In this document: piece by piece, positions 8,634 through 16,721 of the stretch
Numbering within the stretch: the stretch's first letter is position 1
Layout of the letters: every line of letters begins with the position of its first letter
Assembly (NCBI GenBank): GCA_002320775.1
Contig: DCKY01000059.1
Location: 4,487-56,834, forward strand
Length of the DNA stretch: 52,348 nt
Origin: Planctomycetes bacterium UBA1662
GTDB taxonomy: Bacteria; Planctomycetota; UBA8108
Direction: 5' to 3'
Notes under the pieces: model-generated
Told to the model about the DNA's origin: nothing
The model's database searches: none
The model's input: only the letters and a program-made list of their open reading frames with translations
Position numbers and translations under genes: made by a program

Positions 8634-9644
8634 ATGAAACGTGATCGCATCAGCATTGGCGTATTGGCTCTTGTCTTTGTAGGTATCATTTCGAGCGTCT
8701 TCGCCGCCGAGCCGAAATGGGTTGTCTATGAAGGGTTCGATGGACCCGGCAAGGGGAAGGAGATTGTCTTGATCTCCGGAGATGAAGAATATCGTTCGGA
8801 GGAAGCCCTTCCGCAGTTGGGGAAAATTCTCGCCAAGCATCACGGATTCAAATGTACGGTCGTTTTCTCGCAGGACCCGAAGACCGGCGTTATCAATCCT
8901 GACAACAGCCACAATATCCCCGGCCTGGAGGCTCTGAAGACAGCTGATCTCATGGTGATCGCGACTCGTTTTCGCAATCTCGTTGATGATCAGATGGCCC
9001 ATATCGATGCTTATGTAAGCGCTGGGAAGCCCATCATTGGTATGAGGACAGCCACCCATGCTTTCAATATCCCGGGGAACAGGAAATACGCGAGCTACTC
9101 CTTCAATCGCAAAGGCGGCTTCGGGAAACAGGTCCTCGGTGACACCTGGCTCAATCACCATGGCCATCACGGCAGGCAGAGCGCCCGTGGAATCATCACC
9201 AAGGGACAGGAAAAGCACCCCATCCTCAGGGGAATCAAGGACGGCGATATCTGGGGACCTTCAGATGTCTACGGAGTTCGCCCCCTCGCGGCCACGTGCA
9301 AGCCGATCGTCATGGGACAGGTTCTCAAGGGCATGAAGTTTGATGATGAACCCCTGGAGGGCAAGAAGAACAGCCCCATGATGCCGTTGAGCTGGACCAA
9401 TTCCCACAAGGGCAAAAATGGAACGGTCGGCAGGGTGTTTACCACCACCATGGGCGCCGCGACGGACCTGGTGGCCGAGGGCTCCCGGCGCATGATGGTC
9501 AATGCCGCCTACTGGGCTGTCGGGCTCGAGGACAAGATCCCAGCCAGGTCGAACGTGGATATTGTCGGGAAGTTCGAGCCGACACAGTTCGGCTTTAAAA
9601 AGTACAAGAGAGGCATCATGCCTTCGGCTCACCTCCTGAAGTAG
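8634..9644 (+). CDS. ThuA-like domain protein, exported
   Basis: A 336-residue protein with a signal peptide (about residues 1-24, ending VFAAEP). The body matches the ThuA family, which has a class I glutamine-amidotransferase-like fold and was first named from trehalose utilisation; planctomycetes carry many exported copies, usually next to sugar-related or DUF1501-type genes. Visible family features are the first strand KEIVLISGDEEYRSEEALP, the segment ADLMVIATRFRNL followed by DAYVSAGKPIIGMRTATHAFN, and the later GAATDLVAEGSRRMMVNAAYW near the C-terminus. AGAGAAG precedes the ATG at 8634. The enzyme activity of this family is not settled. It ends 15 bases before the convergent metallophosphoesterase gene. 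Confidence 0.85.
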   Translation: MKRDRISIGVLALVFVGIISSVFAAEPKWVVYEGFDGPGKGKEIVLISGDEEYRSEEALPQLGKILAKHHGFKCTVVFSQDPKTGVINPDNSHNIPGLEALKTADLMVIATRFRNLVDDQMAHIDAYVSAGKPIIGMRTATHAFNIPGNRKYASYSFNRKGGFGKQVLGDTWLNHHGHHGRQSARGIITKGQEKHPILRGIKDGDIWGPSDVYGVRPLAATCKPIVMGQVLKGMKFDDEPLEGKKNSPMMPLSWTNSHKGKNGTVGRVFTTTMGAATDLVAEGSRRMMVNAAYWAVGLEDKIPARSNVDIVGKFEPTQFGFKKYKRGIMPSAHLLK

Positions 9645-9659
9645 GGGTGTACGTCCGGA

Positions 9660-10751
9660 TTATTTTTTCTCCGGGATGCTGATCTTTCTCTTCCAGATGC
9701 TGTGCCAGTCGTGGGTTTTCCAATTGTCCCTGCTGGCGTAGGAACGCACCACCAGGGCGTCGTTATCCGCTCCCGGGCGGTCGAGTAATTCAACATACAG
9801 GACCCCGTGGGCCAGCCCGGTTCCCTTGTTGGGATTGTTGCGCGCGGTTCTCGCCGCGCCGGAATCGTCCGGGTTGAAGAGGTCAAGTCCATCCTTGAGC
9901 TTTGGCGCGAACTGCCTTCCGTTCCAGCGGTTGCGGCTTGGCGGCGAGCCATGGGTGTGTCCGTGGAACATGGCGACCACATTGTAGGCGTTGATCGTCT
10001 TCCAGAATTCGGCGAGATCCTCCTTTGGCCAGTCGTATTCGGCGATGAAGGGGGGCAGGTGAAAGCTCAGGATGACCGGTCTTCCTGATGAGCCGACTCT
10101 TTTTCCGAGGTCTTTTTTCAGGAATTCGAGACTCGATCGCGGCGAGTAGTGATGTCCCTCGCGCCTCTTCTCTCCCTCGCCGACAAAGATCCCGAGGTTG
10201 ACGAGGTGCAATGGTCCCCAGTCCCAGGAGTAGTGCAGTCCGTTGGTGGAGCGGGAGCTGACCCCGGGGCGTTCCTTGTTTCTCGAGATGATTCCCTCGA
10301 TAACGAAGGTGTCTCCCTGGGGGCCATCATGGTTACCGTGCAATTCGTAGACAGGCCAGGGCAGCCGGCCATCGCCGCCCTTGAGGCCATAGTCGGCCTG
10401 GAATCTTTTCCACTCAAAGCGCTGCATAGGGGGGTAGTTTCCTCCACGCTTGTCGAGGGATTCGATCAGGTCTCCGGTGACCAGGATGCCCAGGATGTCG
10501 CCTGAGACCTTGCCGCCCCCGAGCTTCTTCGTGATGGTCTTACCCGGGAATTTGTTCATCAGCTTGATAAATCGGCTGTTGGCGATCTCGGCGTAGGGGT
10601 CGAGCTTCATCGGAGTGGCGGAATTCTCAGCCAGGTACTGGCAGTCGCCGGAGACGATGAACGCGTATCGGTCTTCGGCGCGGCTGGTGGCGGTAGAGAA
10701 GATAACCAGGAGGGTCGCGAGGAGGGTGGCTCTGTTGTTTATAGGGGGCAT
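9660..10751 (-). CDS. Exported calcineurin-like metallophosphoesterase
   Basis: A 363-residue secreted metallophosphoesterase, expected to use a two-metal centre to cleave phosphomonoesters or diesters; the substrate is unknown. A signal peptide spans about residues 1-25. Metal-binding motifs appear in order: SGDCQ (Asp36), TGDL (93-95), GNHD (139-142), a conserved histidine in LSFHLPP, and GHTH (264-267). The ATG directly follows the stop codon of the upstream sulfatase (TAAATG), so the two genes are very likely one transcript with coupled translation. The pairing suggests the sulfatase and phosphoesterase act on the same polymer or its fragments, but that is inference. Confidence 0.88.
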   Translation of the reverse strand: MPPINNRATLLATLLVIFSTATSRAEDRYAFIVSGDCQYLAENSATPMKLDPYAEIANSRFIKLMNKFPGKTITKKLGGGKVSGDILGILVTGDLIESLDKRGGNYPPMQRFEWKRFQADYGLKGGDGRLPWPVYELHGNHDGPQGDTFVIEGIISRNKERPGVSSRSTNGLHYSWDWGPLHLVNLGIFVGEGEKRREGHHYSPRSSLEFLKKDLGKRVGSSGRPVILSFHLPPFIAEYDWPKEDLAEFWKTINAYNVVAMFHGHTHGSPPSRNRWNGRQFAPKLKDGLDLFNPDDSGAARTARNNPNKGTGLAHGVLYVELLDRPGADNDALVVRSYASRDNWKTHDWHSIWKRKISIPEKK

Positions 10752-12338
10752 TTAGTTTCCTTTCTTGCCGGGGACGCCTGGGACAGGAGAATCCTGGCTC
10801 GCCTGTTGCTTGAACCACGCCGTCCAGCGAGCCTTGAGTCCGGCGGCGATTTCGGGTTCTTCCTGTGAGAGGTTCCGCAGCTCGGTGGGGTCCTTGCTGA
10901 GGTCGTAGAGCTCCCATTGTTTCTTTTTCCTGTCCTGTACGAGCTTCCATTTACCTTCGCGGATGGCGCGGCCCTTGTTGTGGGAGAAAAAGATGGAGCT
11001 GTGTCCCTGTCGCTTCTTCCCCTGGAATACACCGGCGAGGGAGCGGCCGTTGATCGCGATGCGTTTCGAACCTCCTGAGTTCGTCGGCAGCCGGGCGCCG
11101 GTGATTTCAACCAGGGTCGGCAGGATGTCAACGAGATGGGCCACCTCGTTGTTCAGTCCGCCCCGGCTCGCGATACCGCCGGGCCAGTGCGCGATGAGCG
11201 GAGTTCGGATCCCACCCTCATGGTCGAATTGCTTGAACATCCTGTAGGGCGTATTCGAAACATTGGCCCAGCCGTAGCCGTAGCTCTGGTAGGTGATTTC
11301 CGGTCCGGGCATCAGGTCGGGAATATTTCCGGGCCTCATCTTGCGCCCATCTCGGGTTGCAGCTGGCAGGTAGGGCCCCTTGCGGTTTTTTCCATACTCA
11401 ACGTGGCAGCCGCCGTTGTCGGTCATGTAGAGAATGAGGGTGTTGTCGAAATTTCCCCGGCGCTTGAGGGCCTTGACGATGCGCCCGATCCCTGCGTCCA
11501 TGCTGGTGATCTGGGCCGCGTAGACCTCCATGCGTCTCTGCTGCCAGTCTTTGTGTTCGGCCTCCTCCCAGGAAGGAACATTCCGGTGGCGCGGCGAGAG
11601 GGGAGTGTCGGCGGAGATGATGCCCAGCTTCTTCATGCGCTGGTAACGCTCCTTGCGCAGCTTGTCCCAGCCCATGGCGTACTTGCCCTTGTAGTGAGCG
11701 ATATCGGCGGGCCTGGCGTGAAGCGGCCAGTGGGCCGCCGTGTAGGCGACATAGAGAAGCAGGGGATTTTTTCTGTCGGCCTTCTCGATGTACTGGACCG
11801 CGTTGTCGCTGATGGCATCGGTGATGTAGTAGTCAGCAGGAAGGGCGGTCACGTTGATGGGCGTCTTGTCACGCATCAGGCTGGCCGGAGCGAAGAAGCT
11901 GGATGCTCCATCGATAATTCCATAGAAGCTGTCAAAGCCGCGGTCGGTTGGCGAGCTCTTCTGGCGGGGCCAGCCGAGATGCCACTTGCCGGACATCAGG
12001 GTTGAGTAGCCGCCGCTCCTGAGGACCTCGGGGATGGTCACGCAACGCGGGTGGAGTCCCTTGCGGTGGAAAGAGGTCAGGTGCCAGACCCCGGTCAGCA
12101 TCGCGGCCCTCGACACCCAGCACATGTTCTCGCTGTAGAAGTTCGTGAAGCGCAGCCCGCCGGCTGCAAGCTTGTCGAGGTGAGGGGTCTCGATCTCGCC
12201 TCCATAGCACCCCAGGTCTGAGTAGCCCATGTCATCTGTCATCACCAGGACGATGTCCGGTGGGCTTTCTCCCCGGCAGGGCGACTGCGCGAGCACCATC
12301 ACGACAATGACCAGTGCGAGGCTGTTAATTCTTGGCAT
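10752..12338 (-). CDS. Secreted sulfatase with atypical active-site motif CWVSR
   Basis: A 528-residue member of the type I (formylglycine) sulfatase family. I prefer the ATG at 12338: it has GGAG a few bases upstream and starts a good signal peptide (MPRINSLALVIVVMVLAQSP), while the ATG at 12377 overlaps a likely -10 element. Metal ligands Asp35-Asp36 are in VMTDDMGYSDLGCYGG, and YMTDNGG holds the later Asp-Asn pair. The cysteine normally converted to formylglycine is Cys73 in NMCWVSRAAMLTG. The usual maturation signal is C-x-P-x-R; here the proline is valine, while Cys and Arg are kept. Whether the cysteine is still matured is unclear. The C-terminal region has the planctomycete sulfatase pattern KWKLVQ ... 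WELYDLSKDPTELRNLS. It is directly followed by the phosphoesterase gene. Confidence 0.9.
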   Translation of the reverse strand: MPRINSLALVIVVMVLAQSPCRGESPPDIVLVMTDDMGYSDLGCYGGEIETPHLDKLAAGGLRFTNFYSENMCWVSRAAMLTGVWHLTSFHRKGLHPRCVTIPEVLRSGGYSTLMSGKWHLGWPRQKSSPTDRGFDSFYGIIDGASSFFAPASLMRDKTPINVTALPADYYITDAISDNAVQYIEKADRKNPLLLYVAYTAAHWPLHARPADIAHYKGKYAMGWDKLRKERYQRMKKLGIISADTPLSPRHRNVPSWEEAEHKDWQQRRMEVYAAQITSMDAGIGRIVKALKRRGNFDNTLILYMTDNGGCHVEYGKNRKGPYLPAATRDGRKMRPGNIPDLMPGPEITYQSYGYGWANVSNTPYRMFKQFDHEGGIRTPLIAHWPGGIASRGGLNNEVAHLVDILPTLVEITGARLPTNSGGSKRIAINGRSLAGVFQGKKRQGHSSIFFSHNKGRAIREGKWKLVQDRKKKQWELYDLSKDPTELRNLSQEEPEIAAGLKARWTAWFKQQASQDSPVPGVPGKKGN

Positions 12339-12375
12339 GTGTCTCCAGGGGTTGGTCGCGTTGATGTCCTGTCCC

Positions 12376-12381
12376 ATTGTA
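12376..12381 (-). promoter_or_regulatory. Candidate -10 element (TACAAT) of the sulfatase gene
   Basis: On the minus strand TACAAT sits about 37 bases before the chosen ATG at 12338. The alternative ATG at 12377 lies inside it (TACAATG), which argues for the shorter protein. The -35 region is weak. Confidence 0.35.
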
Positions 12382-12503
12382 GTCCAGCGGCGCCTCGGGA
12401 AAAAGAACCCCCGGGTTCTTCACCGTTGTTCATTCTTGCTTTTTGACGGCTCGGGATTGAGAGTGGCCTGTTCTTTCCGATGGAGTAACCGCAGGCGATG
12501 TGA

Positions 12504-14054
12504 ATGGAACAACTTATGAGAATCGTAAAGCTGTCGCTGGTTTTGGCTTTGCTGGGTCCTGTCTTTCCGGGCCTCGCACGTTCGGCTGATGTCGATGTCG
12601 AGAAGCTGTCAGCCTACATCTCGAAGGCCCGTGAGGATTGGGCGGTTCCGGGGCTGGCTGTGGCTATCGTGAAGGATGGCAAGGTTGCTCTCTCCCGCGG
12701 GTACGGAGTCCGGGAGCTTGGCGGCGACAAGGCCGTAGATTCTGACACCCTCTTCGCTATTGCTTCCAACAGCAAGGCGTTCACCTCCGCTGCTATTGCG
12801 ACCTTGGTAGAGGATGGCAAGCTCAGCTGGAATGACCGGGTTAAAAAACACCTGCCATGGTTCCAGCTCTACGACCGCTACGTGACCGAGGAGCTGCGGG
12901 TCTTCGAGTTGCTCTGCCATCGCAGTGGGCTCGGCACCTTCAGCGGCGACCTGCTCTGGTATGGTACCGGCTACAGCTCGGAGGAGGTCGTCCGCAGGGC
13001 TCGATTCCTTGAACCAAAGGGGATCTTTCGTTCGGATTTCGGTTATTCCAATCTCATGTTTATCGCGGCCGGCGAGGTTCTGGAGGCGGTCAGCGGGAAG
13101 CCCTGGGCAGAATATGTCGAGGAGAGGTTCTTTATCCCACTTGGAATGAAGCGCACGCGTGCCACGGTCCGGGGGCTGGACCGGGTTGAGAACGTGGCGA
13201 CTCCGCACGGGGAATCCGAGGGCCGCCTGGTGACCTTTCCCTGGGTCAGCTGGGACAGCATGGGCCCTGCCGGGGGAGTTATCTCATCAGTGAGAGACAT
13301 GTCCCTCTGGGTTCGGATGCAGCTCGGGCAGGGGCATTGGGACGGGCGGCGGTATTTTTCCAGGGAGTCGTCGCGGAAGATGTGGAAGCCCCATATCCTG
13401 ACCGGAGTCAGCGTGGCGGACCGCAAGAGGTATCCATCGACGCATTTCAAGGCCTACGCTCTCGGCTGGGGGGTGAAGGACTACCTGGGCCGAAAGCTGG
13501 TTCGTCACGGGGGGGCCTATGACGGCATGTATTCGGGAGTCATGATGGTTCCAGAAGAACGGCTTGGTGTTGTCGTATTGACCAACAGCATGACCGGGAT
13601 TGCTCACGCACTCACGCTCCGGATCCTGGATGCCTACCTCGGCGGCAAGGAGCGTGACTGGTCGTCGGAGTTCCTGCCGCGTGAGAAGCGCGGGCGCCAG
13701 AGGAAGATCCAGATACAGGAGGATCTGGTGAGGGGGCGGGTCAAGGGCACGAAACCTTCGCTCGGCCTTGCGGCTTACGGGGGGACCTATGGCGGTTCGC
13801 TCTATGGCGATGCCTCCGTCAAACTCGAGGATGGCCGCCTGGTGCTGCGTCTCTCGCCCGCTCCTGACTTTGTCGCTGACCTGGAACATCTTCACTACGA
13901 CACCTTTCTCCTCACCTGGCGGAAAAAATTTCCGTGGTTTGGCAGGGGAACCTGCCGATTTCTTGTCGACAAGAGCGGAAAAGTTGAGGAACTCGAGCTG
14001 GATGTTCCCAACGATGATTTCTGGTTTACTGAATTAGAGTTCAGGCGCAGGTGA
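12504..14054 (+). CDS. Serine beta-lactamase-like hydrolase (class C family)
   Basis: A 516-residue exported serine hydrolase of the class C beta-lactamase / D-alanyl carboxypeptidase / esterase group. Catalytic motifs are SNSK (Ser88, Lys91), YSN (Tyr181) and HGG (His335), the family's three standard elements. About 110 residues after residue 400 form a separate beta-rich C-terminal domain of the DUF3471-like kind seen in this family. The signal peptide starts at the in-frame ATG at 12516 (MRIVKLSLVLALLGPVF), preceded by GGAAC; the ATG at 12504 has an AGG eight bases upstream. Either start is possible and I give the longer. In planctomycetes such proteins are more likely esterases or peptidases than antibiotic resistance enzymes. 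It is divergent from the sulfatase pair. Confidence 0.85.
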   Translation: MEQLMRIVKLSLVLALLGPVFPGLARSADVDVEKLSAYISKAREDWAVPGLAVAIVKDGKVALSRGYGVRELGGDKAVDSDTLFAIASNSKAFTSAAIATLVEDGKLSWNDRVKKHLPWFQLYDRYVTEELRVFELLCHRSGLGTFSGDLLWYGTGYSSEEVVRRARFLEPKGIFRSDFGYSNLMFIAAGEVLEAVSGKPWAEYVEERFFIPLGMKRTRATVRGLDRVENVATPHGESEGRLVTFPWVSWDSMGPAGGVISSVRDMSLWVRMQLGQGHWDGRRYFSRESSRKMWKPHILTGVSVADRKRYPSTHFKAYALGWGVKDYLGRKLVRHGGAYDGMYSGVMMVPEERLGVVVLTNSMTGIAHALTLRILDAYLGGKERDWSSEFLPREKRGRQRKIQIQEDLVRGRVKGTKPSLGLAAYGGTYGGSLYGDASVKLEDGRLVLRLSPAPDFVADLEHLHYDTFLLTWRKKFPWFGRGTCRFLVDKSGKVEELELDVPNDDFWFTELEFRRR

Positions 14055-14136
14055 ATTTTTAACGGCGCCTGTAGGCCCCAGCCTTGTTAGTTTGTAGGTA
14101 GAAGATCCGGTCCTTTTCGGTGATCGAGGCCCCCAC

Positions 14137-15471
14137 ATGGCGTTAAAAAAGAAACTGACGGTTCGAAAGGTCATCACCTTTGTGATGATCTCAGTCCTGC
14201 TGGTGTCTCTTCTCACCTGGTATTTCACGCGTGAGACCCTGCCGGGACGGGTTCGGATCGCCACGGGTTCAACCGGGGGGCTGTACCATGACTTCACATT
14301 AAGGATCAAGAAGCTGCTCGAGGATCGTTTCTCGCTCAAGGTCGAGTTGGTTCCCACTTCGGGATCAAACAGTAACCGCCAGCAGCTGCTTGGCGAAGCT
14401 GGAGCCGAGCTCGTAGACCTGGCCGTTGTCCAGGACGGGGCTGTCTCGATGAAGGACCTCTTTGTGGTCGCGCCGATTTACAAGGAGCTCGTGCATGTCA
14501 TCGTCAGGAAGGGGCGCGGGATGGATGCCATCCCGGACATCGATGGCAGGCGGGTCGCGGTCGGACTCGAAGGCTCCGGGATGCAGGTCAGCGCGGATAA
14601 TGTTCTTAACCATTACCAGCTCAAGGTGGAACGCAGGCCGGTGTCTTTCAGGTCCCTCCTGGCGGACGAGACGCTTGACGCCGCTATCGTGACGAGCGGA
14701 GTTTTCAGCGCTGATCTGCGCGAGGTGCTGATAGATGAACGGTTTGTCCTGTTACCGGTGGAGGATGCCGTCGCCTTCGAGGTGAAGCATTTCTTTTTCC
14801 AGTCGGCGACGATACCGGTCGGCCTTTATTCAGAGAAGCCCTATTCGACTCCGTCGGAGGAGCTGAAGACGATTTCCACGACGGCATCGGTTGTCGTCGG
14901 GCAGGATGCGAATGAGCAGCTCATCGAGGCGGTCCTTGGCACCATCTATGAGAGCGAATTACGGCAGGAATTTCCTCTCCTGATGGACAGGGACGAGGTC
15001 GCGGAATTGTCCACGTTGCGGCTGCACCCAGTCTCGAGGAGGTATCTCTTTCCGCAGGATGACATGGGAGAGATCGCGACCCTGCTTGAATCCATCTCGG
15101 CCGCCAAGGAACTCCTGCTGGCGTTCGCGGCGGGCCTCTATCTTATCTGGGACCGCCTGAAGCGGCGAAAAGAGAAAGAGGATGAGTTGCTCTACATTGA
15201 GCAGCGTGAGAATCTTGATGAGTTCCTCGATAGAACTCTGAAGATCGAGAAGCAACAGATGGAGATCACGGATATCGAATCTCTTGAGTCGTGTCTCGAC
15301 AGGGTGACCCTGATCAAGCTGGAGGCTCTTGGGAAGTTGACGCACCAGGACCTTCGGAGCAACCAGGCCTTCACGATTTTTCTCATGCAATGCGCTAACC
15401 TGATCAGCAAGATCCAGCGGCGGATCGACCAGGCTTACAGGATGGAGAGCCGAGACGGGAAGAACGCCTGA
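14137..15471 (+). CDS. Membrane-anchored TAXI-type solute-binding protein with cytoplasmic helical tail
   Basis: A 444-residue protein. Residues about 14-34 are a membrane segment, followed by a TAXI-family (TRAP-associated extracytoplasmic immunogenic) binding domain: VRIATGSTGGLYHDF, LVPTSGSNSNRQQLL, LVDLAVVQDGA, GRRVAVGLEGSGMQ and LDAAIVTSGVF are recognisable. Soluble TAXI proteins usually end after this domain and work with TRAP membrane subunits. Here a second hydrophobic segment (KELLLAFAAGLYLIWDRL) leads to about 100 charged helical residues likely in the cytoplasm. No TRAP permease gene is nearby. It might therefore sense a ligand instead of, or as well as, delivering it; this is inference. 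GAGG precedes the ATG by seven bases. It converges on the next gene with a 16-base gap. Confidence 0.82.
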   Translation: MALKKKLTVRKVITFVMISVLLVSLLTWYFTRETLPGRVRIATGSTGGLYHDFTLRIKKLLEDRFSLKVELVPTSGSNSNRQQLLGEAGAELVDLAVVQDGAVSMKDLFVVAPIYKELVHVIVRKGRGMDAIPDIDGRRVAVGLEGSGMQVSADNVLNHYQLKVERRPVSFRSLLADETLDAAIVTSGVFSADLREVLIDERFVLLPVEDAVAFEVKHFFFQSATIPVGLYSEKPYSTPSEELKTISTTASVVVGQDANEQLIEAVLGTIYESELRQEFPLLMDRDEVAELSTLRLHPVSRRYLFPQDDMGEIATLLESISAAKELLLAFAAGLYLIWDRLKRRKEKEDELLYIEQRENLDEFLDRTLKIEKQQMEITDIESLESCLDRVTLIKLEALGKLTHQDLRSNQAFTIFLMQCANLISKIQRRIDQAYRMESRDGKNA

Positions 15472-15487
15472 GCAGCATCCATCGGCC

Positions 15488-16561
15488 TCAGCGCCGCGCC
15501 GGTTGCCGGTTCGTGTGTCTCTTGATGAAGGCCAGCATGGCCAGCAGTCCGGGGTCGCCCTCTTTTGAGAGGTTGGGGCGAATCGTGTTGTGAGTGCGGT
15601 TGGCCAGGATCTGCATCGTCACATCCTGGTGGCCGGTCTTCCTCAGCGCTTCGTAAACCTGGCGGTTCTGGCGCGCGCGTTCGGGCGTCTCTCCGTCGGC
15701 GAAGAGGATCAGGATCGGAGGAGCATCCTTTCGTACCCAGGTGAGAGGGGAGGCCCTCTTCATGACCTCGGGAGAGTCATCCCATACCTTGCCCCGGCGA
15801 AGCTGGCCGGTGCGGGTTACGTCCATGAGGCCGCTGATGGGGATGGCTCCCCGGATGTTCGAGCCCTTGAGGCCCTGCTTGAGGAGGAATCGCTCATCGA
15901 GGGTCAGGAGCATGGTGAGATGCCCACCGGCGGATCCGCCGGCAATAAAGACCTTCTCCCTGTCCGCTCCGTGAGAGGCGATATTATCCCAGGTCCAGCG
16001 AAAGACCCTGGCGGCATCTTCGATGTGGGCAGGGTACCTTACTGCTGGTGAGAGACGGTAGTTTGGGGCGACGACAGCGATTCCTAACAGGGCGAAACGC
16101 CGGCCAACCTGGTCGAGCTTGGATTTGTCACCCGCCTGCAGGCCGCCGCCGTGAATGAAGATGAGCGCCGGAAAGTTCTTCGCCTTCGCCGGCAGGTAGA
16201 GGTCGAGCTTGCCCAGGCCGTTCTCATACCCCTTGCCGCTTGCGTACTCGATGTCTTTCCTGGTGATGACTTTGTCGCCGATCTCCACTTTTCCCGGCGA
16301 GGGTTTTCCTCCCTTTTTCGACAGCAGGTAGGTCCGTAATTCCAGCGCATCGAGGGCGTTGTCGTTGTTGAGATCAAATTCCTTCAGGATTTTCGCCCTG
16401 GCGCCAGGGGGTAACTCCTTGGCGGACAGTTTTCCATCTCCGTTTTTATCAAGGGAGGCTACCTTTGCGGGGAGCTTGTCGAGCGCGTTTCCTTGCGCCG
16501 ACAGATACGGATTTGCCGCGGACAGGGTTATTGCGCAGATCAGGATGGTGGAGTTCTTCAT
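15488..16561 (-). CDS. Secreted alpha/beta hydrolase with N-terminal EF-hand pair
   Basis: A 357-residue exported esterase of the BD-FAE / carboxylesterase type. After the signal peptide (about 1-22), two EF-hand-like calcium loops occur at residues 38-49 (DKNGDGKLSAKE) and 63-74 (DLNNDNALDALE). The hydrolase domain has the oxyanion motif HGGG at 137-140, the nucleophile elbow GGSAGG (Ser210), and plausible acid and histidine residues in LFADGETPE and NRTHNTIRP. This architecture is frequent in planctomycetes, where such enzymes are thought to remove acyl groups from polysaccharides. A weak TACAAT on this strand (16582-16577) would leave a leader of only about nine bases. No strong ribosome binding site is seen before the ATG. 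Confidence 0.86.
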   Translation of the reverse strand: MKNSTILICAITLSAANPYLSAQGNALDKLPAKVASLDKNGDGKLSAKELPPGARAKILKEFDLNNDNALDALELRTYLLSKKGGKPSPGKVEIGDKVITRKDIEYASGKGYENGLGKLDLYLPAKAKNFPALIFIHGGGLQAGDKSKLDQVGRRFALLGIAVVAPNYRLSPAVRYPAHIEDAARVFRWTWDNIASHGADREKVFIAGGSAGGHLTMLLTLDERFLLKQGLKGSNIRGAIPISGLMDVTRTGQLRRGKVWDDSPEVMKRASPLTWVRKDAPPILILFADGETPERARQNRQVYEALRKTGHQDVTMQILANRTHNTIRPNLSKEGDPGLLAMLAFIKRHTNRQPARR

Positions 16562-16709
16562 GATATTACCAGGCTCATTGTACCGCCTGGAAATGTACGA
16601 ATCGATGGGGATGGTAGGATGGGGGATAAAGTTTCATTAGGTCCAGGTGCGGGACTTGTCGACTTGAGTTGGTTCCTGGTGGAGAATAGTTCCGGGTTTA
16701 TCTCGTCGC

Positions 16710-16716
16710 AGGAGGT
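16710..16716 (+). promoter_or_regulatory. Ribosome binding site that fixes a TTG start
   Basis: AGGAGGT ends five bases before the TTG at 16722. No in-frame ATG or GTG offers a comparable site, and the signal peptide begins immediately after the TTG, so this site decides the start of the dockerin-like sulfatase. Confidence 0.65.
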
Positions 16717-16721
16717 TTCTT

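Noticed and set aside
11136..12005. Plus-strand frame of 289 codons within the sulfatase gene
   Set aside because: Antisense shadow of a well-supported sulfatase; no ribosome binding site or domain.
13513..13519. Runs of seven or more identical bases in coding regions (for example here and at 43260-43267 and 29785-29792)
   Set aside because: The frames continue correctly through them, so they give no evidence of frameshift or phase variation.
12504..14054. Antibiotic-resistance beta-lactamase
   Set aside because: The fold family also includes esterases and peptidases, the protein has an added C-terminal domain, and nothing in the context indicates resistance.
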